Of a stretch of 12,114 bases of DNA, positions 1 through 6,764 are shown piece by piece. Each line of letters begins with the position of its first letter. Position 1 is the first letter of the stretch. The DNA lies in contig JBHHWI010000093.1 of the NCBI GenBank assembly GCA_046756445.1, positions 1 through 12,114 on the forward strand, given 5' to 3'. This stretch comes from JACZWL01 sp046756445. Lineage in GTDB: Bacteria; Pseudomonadota; Gammaproteobacteria; Steroidobacterales; Woeseiaceae. The notes beneath the pieces are model-generated. The model worked only from the letters and a program-made list of their open reading frames with translations. It ran no database searches and was not told the DNA's origin. The translations under genes were made by a program, and so were the position numbers.

Positions 1-64
1 TTGACCCATATGAATCTGCATGAATCCTGCAGAAATGCCGTCACGAATTTGTGGGTGTCCTCAT
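1..64 (+). repeat. Dispersed intergenic repeat, copy 1 (left end outside window)
   Basis: The right end (about 44-64) carries AATTTGTGGGTGTCCTCA, the terminal sequence shared with three other copies at 5620-5706, 6638-6722 and 8078-8161. The interior (1-43) aligns base for base with the interior of copy 2, including the shared stretch TGAATCCTGCA, and more loosely with copy 4. The left inverted-repeat arm is missing because the window begins inside the element. It lies about 130 bp beyond the 3' end of the minus-strand beta-propeller gene. The remaining bases 65-193 show no gene or recognisable signal. Confidence 0.8.
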
Positions 65-193
65 TCTGTTTCCCGGCCATTCGCAGGTTGTTGCGTTCTG
101 CGCCGGGCTGACGCCGTTGCTATCAGGCAGGTGAGTTTCCCCACGCGATGCGCCAATACTGACCGCCTGTTTGACGTTAGGTCAGCTCTTGGA

Positions 194-2125
194 TCAGAAC
201 GGTCCGTTGACCACGGTCGGTGAATGCCAGAAGGCTGCCCAGACGGTCTCGTCGCGGATGTAGTACACCGTGTCGTTGTGAATAAAGGCGCGGCTGCGAC
301 TGACGTGCGGGGTAGTTATCGCGTCGCGCGGTGGGACGATCGAACCGGCTGAATTCAATGATGCGAGGGCCGGCCGGTTCTTGTCCCGGATCTCGAACAG
401 GAATAGCCCCGATTCCACATGCCGGAAGCTGCCGTCACTGGCGTAGATTTCCGCCGGGATCGTAAAGCGGTCGACACCGTTTATGTCTGCCTGATAGGTA
501 AACGCGTGGCGATCATACCTTGCCTCGCTGTATGAGCCGCGGCCGCCCAGCAGTGCGCTGCCACGCGACAGCGGTTGCGTGATGTTCGACACGTCGAACA
601 TCTCCAGTTTGATCCCGCCGTTGCCGCCGGTGCCGAGACCGAGCAGCAGGTCGTCGTTAACCGGATGAAGGAAGTCCGAAAAACCGGTGATGGTCAGCTC
701 GCCGGCGATAAAGGGATCGGCGGGATCGCTCAGATCGATCGCGTACAGGGGGTCTATCTGTTCGAAGGTAACGGCATAGACGCGATCGCCCAGGAATCGC
801 ACGCCGTACAGCGCCTCGTTCGGCTTGCCGATTTCCTCGGGCCGCCTGTCGTTCGGTAATTCCGATACCACGTCAAGCGCCGGCCGCAGGGCAGACTCGC
901 GCAGAACGTAGAGCTTGTGGTCGACGAAATCGGGGTTGGTCCAGTCGAACTGCGATGCGAGCAGGCGAAGATCACCGTTATGCTCGCTCATGCGAAAGTC
1001 CGCCTGGCCGCCGCGCCAGACCTGGCCCTCGATCTCGGCCGATCCCCGGTAGGAAACGGTGGTGCCGGACAGGGCAAACTTGTGAATCCGCGTCAGGGTC
1101 TGACCGAGACTCGCCTGTGACTGAATCTGCGTGAAATAGAGTGCGTTTTGCGAAACATATGCGCCGTACGCGTCATCGTTATAACAGGTCGTGGTGAACG
1201 CCGTCGGGTCGTTGACGGGCACGGCGGTGATGCTGGTGATGACCGGGTAGCCGGCCACGTCGGCTGCGTTGGTGATGTAGCAGCGCTCCGGCGCAACCAG
1301 TGTGCTCATGACGCCGTTGACGGTGATCTTCGGCAACAGTTCATCGAGCGGTACGCCGGCGAGCAGGGCCTGGTTGTGCGCCTGCTGCCCGGGCGTCGTG
1401 ACATTGTATTCGAGCCCGTCGATCCAGGGGGCATAGCGGCTTACTATGTATACTGTGTCCCCGATGCGGCGGCTTTCGACGAATACGCCGTCGATCGTGG
1501 CATCGATCTCGAGTCGCGGTGAAGCGGGGTCTGCGACGTCGTAAATACGATAGCCCAGCTGCTCCGGCGCCCATATCGCGATATCCGCCCAGAAACCCCC
1601 GTAACTGCCGTAGACAGACGTGCCCGTCAGGGCAAACATGCGCTCGTTCGACAAGTACATGCCCTGCACCGACACGCCGTCCTCCAGCGGAATGCTGCCT
1701 TGCAGTTCTGCGGCGCCGTTAGCGGGGTCTGTCGCAAGAATACGGATTGAGCGCACGGGATCGTTGGGGGTGCCGATCGCACCGTCGGCCGCCAGGATGT
1801 AGCAGCAATGCAGGTAACGTCTCGGCGCGACGTAGAGATGCGTGCCGTCATACCGGACCGCGTCGAACTCATCGACGTTCTTCTCCTGTGTGTAGGTGCC
1901 CGTGAAGTTGCCGTCGGCCGCCCCGGACAGCGCGATCTCCTCGGGACTGCGCATGACCGTAAAGCCGGACTTGATCGATGCCTCCAGGTCGGCAGGATCG
2001 GTTACCTTGCGCAAGAGGCCCTCGATTGGCGGGACGGGCTCGGTATTGACCGGCGTGCCGCTGCCGCAGGCAGCCAGTATCAGACACGAGCATGCGAGCA
2101 GGGATCCTGACAACCAGCGGTTCAT
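194..2125 (-). CDS. Secreted beta-propeller domain lipoprotein (PF09826-like)
   Basis: This 643-residue protein starts with a lipoprotein signal peptide: a hydrophobic stretch at residues 5-19 and a lipobox LAAC with the lipidated Cys at position 20. It should be exported and anchored to a membrane, probably the outer membrane. After a short linker comes the signature YTQEKNVDEFDAVRYDG, which matches the start of the family of secreted proteins with a C-terminal beta-propeller; later segments such as IGDTVYIVSRYAP and LDELLPK also fit that family. The length fits as well. The family's biochemical role is not established, so none is assigned. The ATG start is supported by GGGAG (complement of CTCCC at 2134-2138) with an 8-nt gap. 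The gene is divergent from the MipA/OmpV operon and shares its upstream region. No frameshift or truncation is visible. Confidence 0.9.
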   Translation of the reverse strand: MNRWLSGSLLACSCLILAACGSGTPVNTEPVPPIEGLLRKVTDPADLEASIKSGFTVMRSPEEIALSGAADGNFTGTYTQEKNVDEFDAVRYDGTHLYVAPRRYLHCCYILAADGAIGTPNDPVRSIRILATDPANGAAELQGSIPLEDGVSVQGMYLSNERMFALTGTSVYGSYGGFWADIAIWAPEQLGYRIYDVADPASPRLEIDATIDGVFVESRRIGDTVYIVSRYAPWIDGLEYNVTTPGQQAHNQALLAGVPLDELLPKITVNGVMSTLVAPERCYITNAADVAGYPVITSITAVPVNDPTAFTTTCYNDDAYGAYVSQNALYFTQIQSQASLGQTLTRIHKFALSGTTVSYRGSAEIEGQVWRGGQADFRMSEHNGDLRLLASQFDWTNPDFVDHKLYVLRESALRPALDVVSELPNDRRPEEIGKPNEALYGVRFLGDRVYAVTFEQIDPLYAIDLSDPADPFIAGELTITGFSDFLHPVNDDLLLGLGTGGNGGIKLEMFDVSNITQPLSRGSALLGGRGSYSEARYDRHAFTYQADINGVDRFTIPAEIYASDGSFRHVESGLFLFEIRDKNRPALASLNSAGSIVPPRDAITTPHVSRSRAFIHNDTVYYIRDETVWAAFWHSPTVVNGPF

Positions 2126-2177
2126 GAGACATTCTCCCGTTCTGATGACAGGGACAGTCTATGTCCTGCAAGCACCG

Positions 2178-2193
2178 CAATCTGTACAGATTG
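2178..2193. promoter_or_regulatory. Perfect 16-bp palindrome, candidate operator
   Basis: CAATCTGTACAGATTG is a perfect palindrome about 53-68 bp upstream of the beta-propeller lipoprotein start. Its right half continues into a second copy of CAGATTGT: 2187-2194 and 2200-2207 form a direct repeat with a 13-bp period. This geometry is typical of a dimeric regulator site. The regulator is not identifiable from the sequence. Confidence 0.4.
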
Positions 2194-2230
2194 TTGCCTC
2201 AGATTGTCGAAATTTGTATTCCTGCCGCTT

Positions 2231-2244
2231 TACATTTCCTGACA
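2231..2244 (+). promoter_or_regulatory. Candidate RstA-type response-regulator box
   Basis: TACATTTCCTGACA matches 10 of the 12 defined positions of the E. coli RstA box (TACATNTNGTTACA). It lies 88 bp upstream of the first gene of an operon that encodes an RstA-like regulator. CCTGACA recurs at 2282-2288, exactly 44 bp downstream, about four helical turns, although the rest of that second site matches poorly. The site could serve either divergent gene. Autoregulation is an inference. No convincing sigma-70 promoter stands out nearby, which would suit activator-dependent transcription. Confidence 0.4.
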
Positions 2245-2331
2245 AATTCCATACACCTTTACTAACGGCCCATGTATTGCACCTGACACACTAGCTGGTA
2301 TGGCCGGGAGTCTGTCGGAGGCGATTCCACT

Positions 2332-3186
2332 ATGAAAACACCTATTGCCGTTGCGCTCCTCATGCTCCTCGCGAGTCCGCCGTGCATTGCCGAATCGACA
2401 CCGCCCGGCACGCCGCCGCCGGCGGGCCCGACCACGTCGGCGCAGGGACAGGCACAAGCCTCGCGGTGGCAATTCGGCATCGGGCTCGGCTATGGTCTGC
2501 GCACCAATCCGCTGGTGCAGTCCGACGACATTCCGATCCTGGTGGATATCGATATCGCGTGGTTCGGAGACCGGTTCTTTTTCGATAACGGCGACGTCGG
2601 ACTGACGCTTGTCGACAACGACTTCATGACAGTGAGCCTGATCGGCCGTGCCAACAGCGACCGCGTGTTCTTCGGCAGGACCGATACCCGGTTCGTCACA
2701 GTGGATCTCGCCGGGCAGCCACTTGCCGAAGCCGTGGAACTCACGATTCCCGACCGCGACTACGCAGTGGAGCTCGGGCTCGAATTACTGACCGACGGCC
2801 GCTGGGGCGAGATGCAACTGACGGCATTCCACGACGTCAGCGGGAAACACGAGGGGTATGAGCTCCACTTCGATTACGGCTATCCCTGGCGCAGGCAGCG
2901 CTGGTATGTCGAGCCGTCCTTCGGCCTGAGTTACAAGAGCGAGCGCCTGAACAACTACTACTGGGGCGTCAGTCCGGCCGAGTCCACCGTCGCATTGCCG
3001 CCCTATCGGGCCGGCTCGGGTGTCAACACGCACGCCCGGCTGCTGTTGAACTACCAGATCAACCGTCGTTGGGCGTTTGCGCTGGTCGGCGAGTTCGAAC
3101 GCCTCAATGATGACGCATCGGCAAGCCCGATCGTGGCCGATCGCACGGTGTTCGGCTATTTCGCGGGCTTCGGTTACAGGTTCTGA
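2332..3186 (+). CDS. MipA/OmpV family outer-membrane protein
   Basis: This 284-residue protein has a Sec signal peptide (hydrophobic core about residues 5-17, likely cleavage after Ala20). A Pro/Thr/Gln-rich linker of roughly 25 residues follows, then alternating amphipathic strands ending in GYRF, with the C-terminal Phe typical of outer-membrane beta-barrels. Segments such as the early FGIGLGYG strand and WYVEPSFGLSYKSERLNNYYWGV are characteristic of the MipA/OmpV family. Family members include MipA, the MltA-interacting scaffold protein, and OmpV-type porins; which role applies here cannot be told. The ATG is preceded by GGAGG at 2317-2321 with a 10-nt gap. It is the first gene of a four-gene operon with the DUF3019 protein, regulator and kinase, so it is likely a target of that two-component system. 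Confidence 0.92.
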   Translation: MKTPIAVALLMLLASPPCIAESTPPGTPPPAGPTTSAQGQAQASRWQFGIGLGYGLRTNPLVQSDDIPILVDIDIAWFGDRFFFDNGDVGLTLVDNDFMTVSLIGRANSDRVFFGRTDTRFVTVDLAGQPLAEAVELTIPDRDYAVELGLELLTDGRWGEMQLTAFHDVSGKHEGYELHFDYGYPWRRQRWYVEPSFGLSYKSERLNNYYWGVSPAESTVALPPYRAGSGVNTHARLLLNYQINRRWAFALVGEFERLNDDASASPIVADRTVFGYFAGFGYRF

Positions 3187-3190
3187 TGCC

Positions 3191-3598
3191 GTGCGGTGGT
3201 TGATTCCCGTCCTGCTGGCCGTTTATCCGGCGGTGTCGGATGCGGAGCCGGACACTTTTCTGAAATCCGAGATGCAGCTCTCGGTGAAACCGGTCCTGTG
3301 CATCACCGACAAGCGGACGCCGCTTTGCGATCTGGCCTTCCTCGTCTTCTGGCGGAGTGAACAGAGCGGGTATTATTGCCTCTTCAACGATTTCGGGCAG
3401 GCACCGCTGCGGTGCTGGACCGAGATGCGAACCGGCGAGCTGAGCGATCAGCGTACGGTACAAGAGAGCTTCAGCTACTGGATGACGAACGATGACAGTC
3501 AGTCGCGGCTTGCCGTCGTTACCGTCGAGGTGCTGCGCATGGATACCGATGATCGCAGGCGCAGGCGGCGCACGCGCCACGTATGGGACATACTTTGA
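3191..3598 (+). CDS. DUF3019 family secreted protein
   Basis: Read from the GTG at 3191, the product is 135 residues with a signal peptide MRWLIPVLLAVYPAVSDA and probable cleavage after Ala18, giving a periplasmic or surface protein. The mature part has the DUF3019 pattern: LSVKPVLC, a second Cys, FWRSEQSGYYC, then PLRCW, and a basic tail RRRRRR followed by HVWDIL. Four Cys (37, 46, 63, 75) could form two disulfides. The function of the family is unknown. The start was chosen because it begins exactly at the signal peptide, 4 bp after the mipA-like stop; the frame stays open further upstream, but that part overlaps the previous gene and is not plausible protein. There is no strong Shine-Dalgarno, so translation is probably coupled to the upstream gene. 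DUF3019 genes are commonly found with MipA/OmpV and RstAB-like genes in gammaproteobacteria. Confidence 0.85.
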   Translation: MRWLIPVLLAVYPAVSDAEPDTFLKSEMQLSVKPVLCITDKRTPLCDLAFLVFWRSEQSGYYCLFNDFGQAPLRCWTEMRTGELSDQRTVQESFSYWMTNDDSQSRLAVVTVEVLRMDTDDRRRRRRTRHVWDIL

Positions 3599-4314
3599 GT
3601 AGCGATGCCGTTGACATACTGCTCGTGGAGGACGACCGGCGGCTCGCCGATCTCACGGCCGAGTACTTTCGGCAAAACGGTTTGACGGTCGCGATCGAGT
3701 CCCGCGGCGACCGCGCGATTGCCCGTTTCAAAGACCAGCAGCCGCGCATCATTCTGCTCGACCTCATGTTGCCGGGGACCGACGGGCTGACCGTATGTCG
3801 CGAGCTGCGCGAGATATTCGACGGGCCGATCCTGATATTCACGGCGCGCGACTCGGACATCGACCAGGTTATTGGGCTCGAAGCCGGCGCAGACGACTAC
3901 GTCGCCAAACCAGTTGACCCGATGGTGCTGCTGGCCCGGACGCGAGCCCTGTTGCGCCGCGTGGAAAAAGACGCGGAACAGGCAAAACCGTTAGGCGAGA
4001 TCGTGCTCGGCGGGCTTCGCATCAGCGAGGCCGCACAGGAAGTCTGGCTCGATGGATGCAAGATCCGGCTCACGACCCAGGAATTCGAGCTGCTGTGCAT
4101 GCTTGCCCGCCACGCCGGCAGGATACTGAGCCGCGAGGAGATTTTTCGGCACCTGCGCGGCATCGAGTACGACGGTGTCGACCGTTCCATCGACGGACGC
4201 ATCTCGAAGTTACGCCACAAGCTCGCCGACAATGCCGCAACACCGACGCGCATCAAGACCGTCTGGGGCAAGGGTTATCTGCTGGTGCCCGACGCATGGG
4301 GCGAGCCGGTGTGA
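3583..4314 (+). CDS. OmpR-family response regulator, RstA-like
   Basis: This 243-residue two-domain regulator has a receiver domain at about residues 10-125, with acidic pair Asp17/Asp18, phosphoacceptor Asp60 (LLDLMLPG), Thr87 and Lys109 (KP). A winged-helix DNA-binding domain follows at about 135-240, with the final GKGYLLVPDAW. The extended similarity to E. coli RstA, including RSID.RISKLR.KL.DNAA and the Ala-Trp ending, makes it RstA-like rather than a generic OmpR paralogue. The start ATG overlaps the DUF3019 gene by 16 bp; a TTG at 3595 overlapping that gene's stop is an alternative. The 3' end overlaps the kinase start by 4 bp (GTGA). It probably binds upstream of 2332 (see the candidate box) and is phosphorylated by the adjacent kinase. 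Confidence 0.95.
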   Translation: MGHTLSSDAVDILLVEDDRRLADLTAEYFRQNGLTVAIESRGDRAIARFKDQQPRIILLDLMLPGTDGLTVCRELREIFDGPILIFTARDSDIDQVIGLEAGADDYVAKPVDPMVLLARTRALLRRVEKDAEQAKPLGEIVLGGLRISEAAQEVWLDGCKIRLTTQEFELLCMLARHAGRILSREEIFRHLRGIEYDGVDRSIDGRISKLRHKLADNAATPTRIKTVWGKGYLLVPDAWGEPV

Positions 4315-5603
4315 AGCGCCTGTTCCTCGGTCAGCACCGTCAGCTGCTGTTTCGCTCATACCTGTTCCTCGCGGCGGGGCTCTTGATCACTGCTATCGTT
4401 CTCGATATCGGCTTCGGATACCTTCAGTCGGCGCTGGCACCACAGCAGGATCGTTGGCTCGCCACGAGCCTCGATCTGATCGAGCGCGAGCTCGCAGCAG
4501 TGCCGGCAGACCAACGGGATGCGGTGACCCAGCGGCTGAGCGAGCAGATCGGGGTGAAGATCCAGTTGCTGCAAGTCGATGAGATCGCAGCGGCAGCGGA
4601 ATCGCCCACCGAAACGACTACGTTGGTCGACGCCGCCGGCAATACTTCTTATCTGTACGAGGCGCCGTCCCTGAACGGATTGATACGGCTCGGTCCGGTC
4701 GAGCAACAACGGGACAACAAGCTCCTTCGCCTGCTGCCGCCGCTCTTTTACCTGTCCATTTTCGTCATCGTCGGCCTGTGGCTGCGTCCGTTGCTGAAGG
4801 ACCTTAATCTGATCACGGGCGCGGCGCAGCGGTTCGCGGCCGATTACCGGGAGCCGTTGTCGACGGCGGACGACGCCACCCAGCTGACCGGCCTGGCGAC
4901 CAACCTAGACGAGATGTCCTCTCGCCTGAGCGGACTCATCCGGAGTCAGAAAGAGCTGATCGCGGCCCTGTCACACGAGATGCGCACGCCGCTGGCACGC
5001 ATACGTTTTGCGCTGGCCGTGATGGGCGACAAGGACAAGGAGAGCGTGCGGGATCGGCTCGATGAACTTACCGACGACGTCCAGGAGATCGACGAGCTCA
5101 TCGCGAGGATGCTCGACTATGCCCGGCTGGATCACCCCGAACTGCGCATGAACTGGCAGCAGGTGCCGCTGGGCCCGTGGCTGACACGGACGATCGATAA
5201 GTGCCGTCAGCCTGACAAGGACATCGCGATCGTTACCGACGATGCGAGCGAATTCGTCTGCATGGACCCGCGGCTGATGGGCCTTGCGCTGAGTAATCTG
5301 CTTGCCAATGCCTCTCGCTATGCGACGGACAAGGTGAGGTGCACGGTCGGCCACCGCGACGGGCAGTATCGGATCGATATCGAAGACGACGGCAGGGGGA
5401 TACCGGACTCGGAACGCCAATCCATATTCAAGGCATTCACGCGAATCGACGACAGCCGCAACCGGAACACCGGCGGGCACGGCCTCGGCCTCGCCATCGT
5501 AGCCCGCATCGCCGCCCTGCACGGCGGCACCGTCATCGCTGAGGCATCCGAGGCGCTCGGCGGTGCCCGCTTCACGCTGAGCTGGCAAGAGCCCGACACA
5601 TGA
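4311..5603 (+). CDS. Sensor histidine kinase, RstB-like
   Basis: Started at the GTG that overlaps the regulator's stop (GTGA), the kinase has 430 residues, close to the E. coli RstB length. TM1 is at about residues 17-38, a periplasmic sensor of about 100 residues follows, TM2 is at about 140-158 and HAMP at about 159-210. HisKA has phospho-acceptor His222 in SHEMRTPLAR. The ATPase domain has an N-box (NLLANASRYA, Asn333), G1 box DDGRGIP (359-365) and G2 box GGHGLGLAIV. All catalytic motifs are intact, so it should be active. The open frame extends back to 4056 inside the regulator gene, but that part is a shadow. The small periplasmic domain argues for sensing an envelope condition; the signal is unknown. 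Confidence 0.94.
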   Translation: MKRLFLGQHRQLLFRSYLFLAAGLLITAIVLDIGFGYLQSALAPQQDRWLATSLDLIERELAAVPADQRDAVTQRLSEQIGVKIQLLQVDEIAAAAESPTETTTLVDAAGNTSYLYEAPSLNGLIRLGPVEQQRDNKLLRLLPPLFYLSIFVIVGLWLRPLLKDLNLITGAAQRFAADYREPLSTADDATQLTGLATNLDEMSSRLSGLIRSQKELIAALSHEMRTPLARIRFALAVMGDKDKESVRDRLDELTDDVQEIDELIARMLDYARLDHPELRMNWQQVPLGPWLTRTIDKCRQPDKDIAIVTDDASEFVCMDPRLMGLALSNLLANASRYATDKVRCTVGHRDGQYRIDIEDDGRGIPDSERQSIFKAFTRIDDSRNRNTGGHGLGLAIVARIAALHGGTVIAEASEALGGARFTLSWQEPDT

Positions 5604-5619
5604 CACTGAGCGAGAGGCC

Positions 5620-5706
5620 GATTTCGGGACACCCACAATTTGGCCCTTTAGAAATTGCTTGAATCCTGCACAAAAGGGATCACGAAATTGTGGGTGTCCT
5701 CAAATC
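5620..5706 (+). repeat. Dispersed intergenic repeat, copy 2 (best-preserved copy)
   Basis: This 87-bp element has long terminal inverted repeats. GGACACCCACAATTT (5627-5641) pairs perfectly with AAATTGTGGGTGTCC (5685-5699), and after a 2-bp mismatch GATTT (5620-5624) pairs with AAATC (5702-5706). A second, inner stem joins CCCTTT (5644-5649) to AAAGGG (5673-5678). Single-stranded DNA or RNA would fold into a long hairpin. It starts 16 bp after the kinase stop, so it could also act on the operon's 3' mRNA end. No target-site duplication is obvious. Confidence 0.88.
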
Positions 5707-5956
5707 CTTGCTTTGACCTTGACCCCGGCGCTTCGAGCGGTCCAGAAGCCTCGCGCAGATCCCGCGTAGCGAAATCCCGCCCGCCAAGACGGCCACGAAT
5801 CAAGCGCTAATAGCACGCCTACCGCTGACTTTTGGCCGAGGAACTCTCACTCGGCGGCCTTACATTCAATCTGTAGCTGCGGAGTACGTTGCCTGTTTCG
5901 TATCAGAACGCATGACAATGCGCCGCTTATTCGCACGAGATTTCCCTGTCCCCACA
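5707..5956. other. Intergenic stretch without a recognisable gene
   Basis: About 250 bp lie between repeat copy 2 and the toxin promoter. I found no open frame with a start, Shine-Dalgarno and family resemblance on either strand. The only structure noted is a hairpin with 6-bp arms, GCCGAG (5835-5840) and CTCGGC (5850-5855), around a 9-nt loop. It has no following T-run, so it is not a convincing terminator. The stretch may be remnant DNA. Confidence 0.5.
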
Positions 5957-5986
5957 TTGACAGTAAGTACGGCATTGCCGTACCAT
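5957..5986 (+). promoter_or_regulatory. Sigma-70-like promoter of the toxin-antitoxin operon
   Basis: A perfect -35 hexamer TTGACA (5957-5962) is followed after 18 bp by TACCAT (5981-5986), which matches 4 of 6 positions of the -10 consensus. Transcription would start about 5992-5994, at the toxin's GTG itself, so the transcript would be leaderless or nearly so. Confidence 0.55.
5967..5983. promoter_or_regulatory. Perfect palindromic operator between -35 and -10 of the TA operon
   Basis: GTACGGCATTGCCGTAC is a perfect inverted repeat with 8-bp arms around one central base. It fills the promoter spacer and runs into the -10 element. Type II antitoxins of the XRE class usually repress their own operon by binding such palindromes, so the antitoxin encoded at 6318-6587 is the likely ligand. 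Binding is inferred. Confidence 0.6.
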
Positions 5987-5992
5987 CCCTGA

Positions 5993-6337
5993 GTGTACAC
6001 GGTCGTCGAAACGCCCGTTTACACGGCCAAGGTCGAAAAGATTCTGACCGATGACGAGCGAGAGGCATTCGCCGCATTCATTGCGCGGAATCCGCAAGCC
6101 GGCTCGGTCGTGCGGGGATCCGGCGGCATCCGGAAGGTGCGATGGGCTCGGAAGGGACAGGGAAAACGTGGCGGCACACGCGTGATCTACTACAACAGGC
6201 TGGACAAAGGTGAAATCTGGCTATTGACCTTATATGCCAAAAGTAACCGTTCGACGATTCCGGCGCACGAGCTCAAATTGATCAAAGAGGTGATGGATCG
6301 TGACCAGGAGAAAGGAAATGAGCCCCGAGGGCGCTGA
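5993..6337 (+). CDS. Type II toxin, RelE/HigB-like
   Basis: This 114-residue protein shows the pattern of the RelE/HigB-type toxin family often annotated 'addiction module toxin RelE': an N-terminal TVVETPVY strand, DDEREAFAAFIARNPQAG, then GGIRKVRWARKGQGKRGGTRVIYY (residues 44-67) and LLTLYAKSNRS. Proteins of this fold are typically ribosome-dependent mRNA endonucleases that block translation; the basic core here fits RNA binding. The start is GTG, since no upstream in-frame ATG lies near and the family's N-terminus begins here. No Shine-Dalgarno precedes it, in line with the predicted leaderless start. The gene is toxin-first, as in higBA-type loci, and overlaps the antitoxin by 20 bp. Confidence 0.87.
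   Translation: MYTVVETPVYTAKVEKILTDDEREAFAAFIARNPQAGSVVRGSGGIRKVRWARKGQGKRGGTRVIYYNRLDKGEIWLLTLYAKSNRSTIPAHELKLIKEVMDRDQEKGNEPRGR
6306..6310 (+). promoter_or_regulatory. Shine-Dalgarno that decides the antitoxin start
   Basis: AGGAG lies 7 nt before the ATG at 6318 and inside the toxin gene. It favours this ATG over the in-frame ATG at 6300, which has no such site. A strong site here would let the antitoxin be made in excess over the weakly initiated toxin. Confidence 0.65.
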
Positions 6338-6587
6338 GCTCATCAAAGCAGTCAAGCAGATGCGAGCAAATAAAAAGGGCCGGGTCTATACGCCCGAACA
6401 ACTGCTCGCTATCTCCGCACGGCAAGCCGCAAATCTCACCCAAAAAGAGTTCGCGCAGTTACTAAACGTATCCGTGGATGCCGTTCAGGATTGGGAACAA
6501 GGCAGACGGTCACCGCGTGGCGCGGCCATAACCCTTTTGCGTGTCGCACACGAATATCCGGAGATACTCGAGCAAGTCGGGTCGTAA
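6318..6587 (+). CDS. XRE-family antitoxin, HigA-like
   Basis: From ATG 6318 the product has 89 residues. A helix-turn-helix spans about residues 40-76 (LTQKEFAQLLNVSVDAVQDWEQGRRSP), the Cro/C1 (HTH_3) form found in HigA-type antitoxins, with an N-terminal segment that probably binds the toxin. It should neutralise the upstream RelE-like toxin and repress the operon at the palindrome 5967-5983. An in-frame ATG at 6300 would add six residues but lacks a ribosome-binding site. The pair looks intact and is flanked by repeat copies 2 and 3, which suggests a mobile or recently gained cassette. Confidence 0.88.
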   Translation: MSPEGAELIKAVKQMRANKKGRVYTPEQLLAISARQAANLTQKEFAQLLNVSVDAVQDWEQGRRSPRGAAITLLRVAHEYPEILEQVGS

Positions 6588-6637
6588 GAGCAACAGTAAT
6601 CAAGGGCACAGTCACTTCAACTGTCCCAGGCACCTGA

Positions 6638-6722
6638 ATTTCGGGATACCCGTAAACTGATTGGCACATATCCGCCAAAGCCGTACAGAAACGGCACCGG
6701 CATTTTGTGGGTGTCCTCAAAT
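6638..6722 (+). repeat. Dispersed intergenic repeat, copy 3 (degenerate left arm)
   Basis: The right end TTTTGTGGGTGTCCTCAAAT agrees closely with copies 1, 2 and 4. The left arm ATTTCGGGATACCCGTAAA is a diverged form of ATTTCGGGACACCCACAAT. The interior differs more than in copies 1, 2 and 4. It sits between the 3' ends of the antitoxin gene and the minus-strand lipoprotein gene, in a convergent position. Confidence 0.75.
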
Positions 6723-6764
6723 CCGGCGTTGTCGAAACGACTGGTCAGGCGGTTCTTATTTTCC

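Noticed and set aside
3077..3190. N-terminal extension of the DUF3019 frame
   Set aside because: It overlaps the end of the MipA/OmpV gene and would bury the signal peptide; GTG 3191 fits export.
4056..4310. N-terminal extension of the sensor kinase frame
   Set aside because: It lies inside the response-regulator gene and encodes a basic nonsense sequence; the GTG at 4311 gives the usual kinase N-terminus and the common 4-bp overlap.
4971..5636. 221-codon open frame on the minus strand
   Set aside because: It is a shadow of the kinase HisKA and ATPase domains, which are intact on the plus strand.
5835..5855. Hairpin considered as a rho-independent terminator
   Set aside because: The stem is only 6 bp, the loop is 9 nt and no T-run follows on either strand; it is also about 230 bp past the kinase stop.
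5847..6077. 76-codon minus-strand ORF opposite the toxin start
   Set aside because: It has no family resemblance and overlaps the toxin gene and its promoter.
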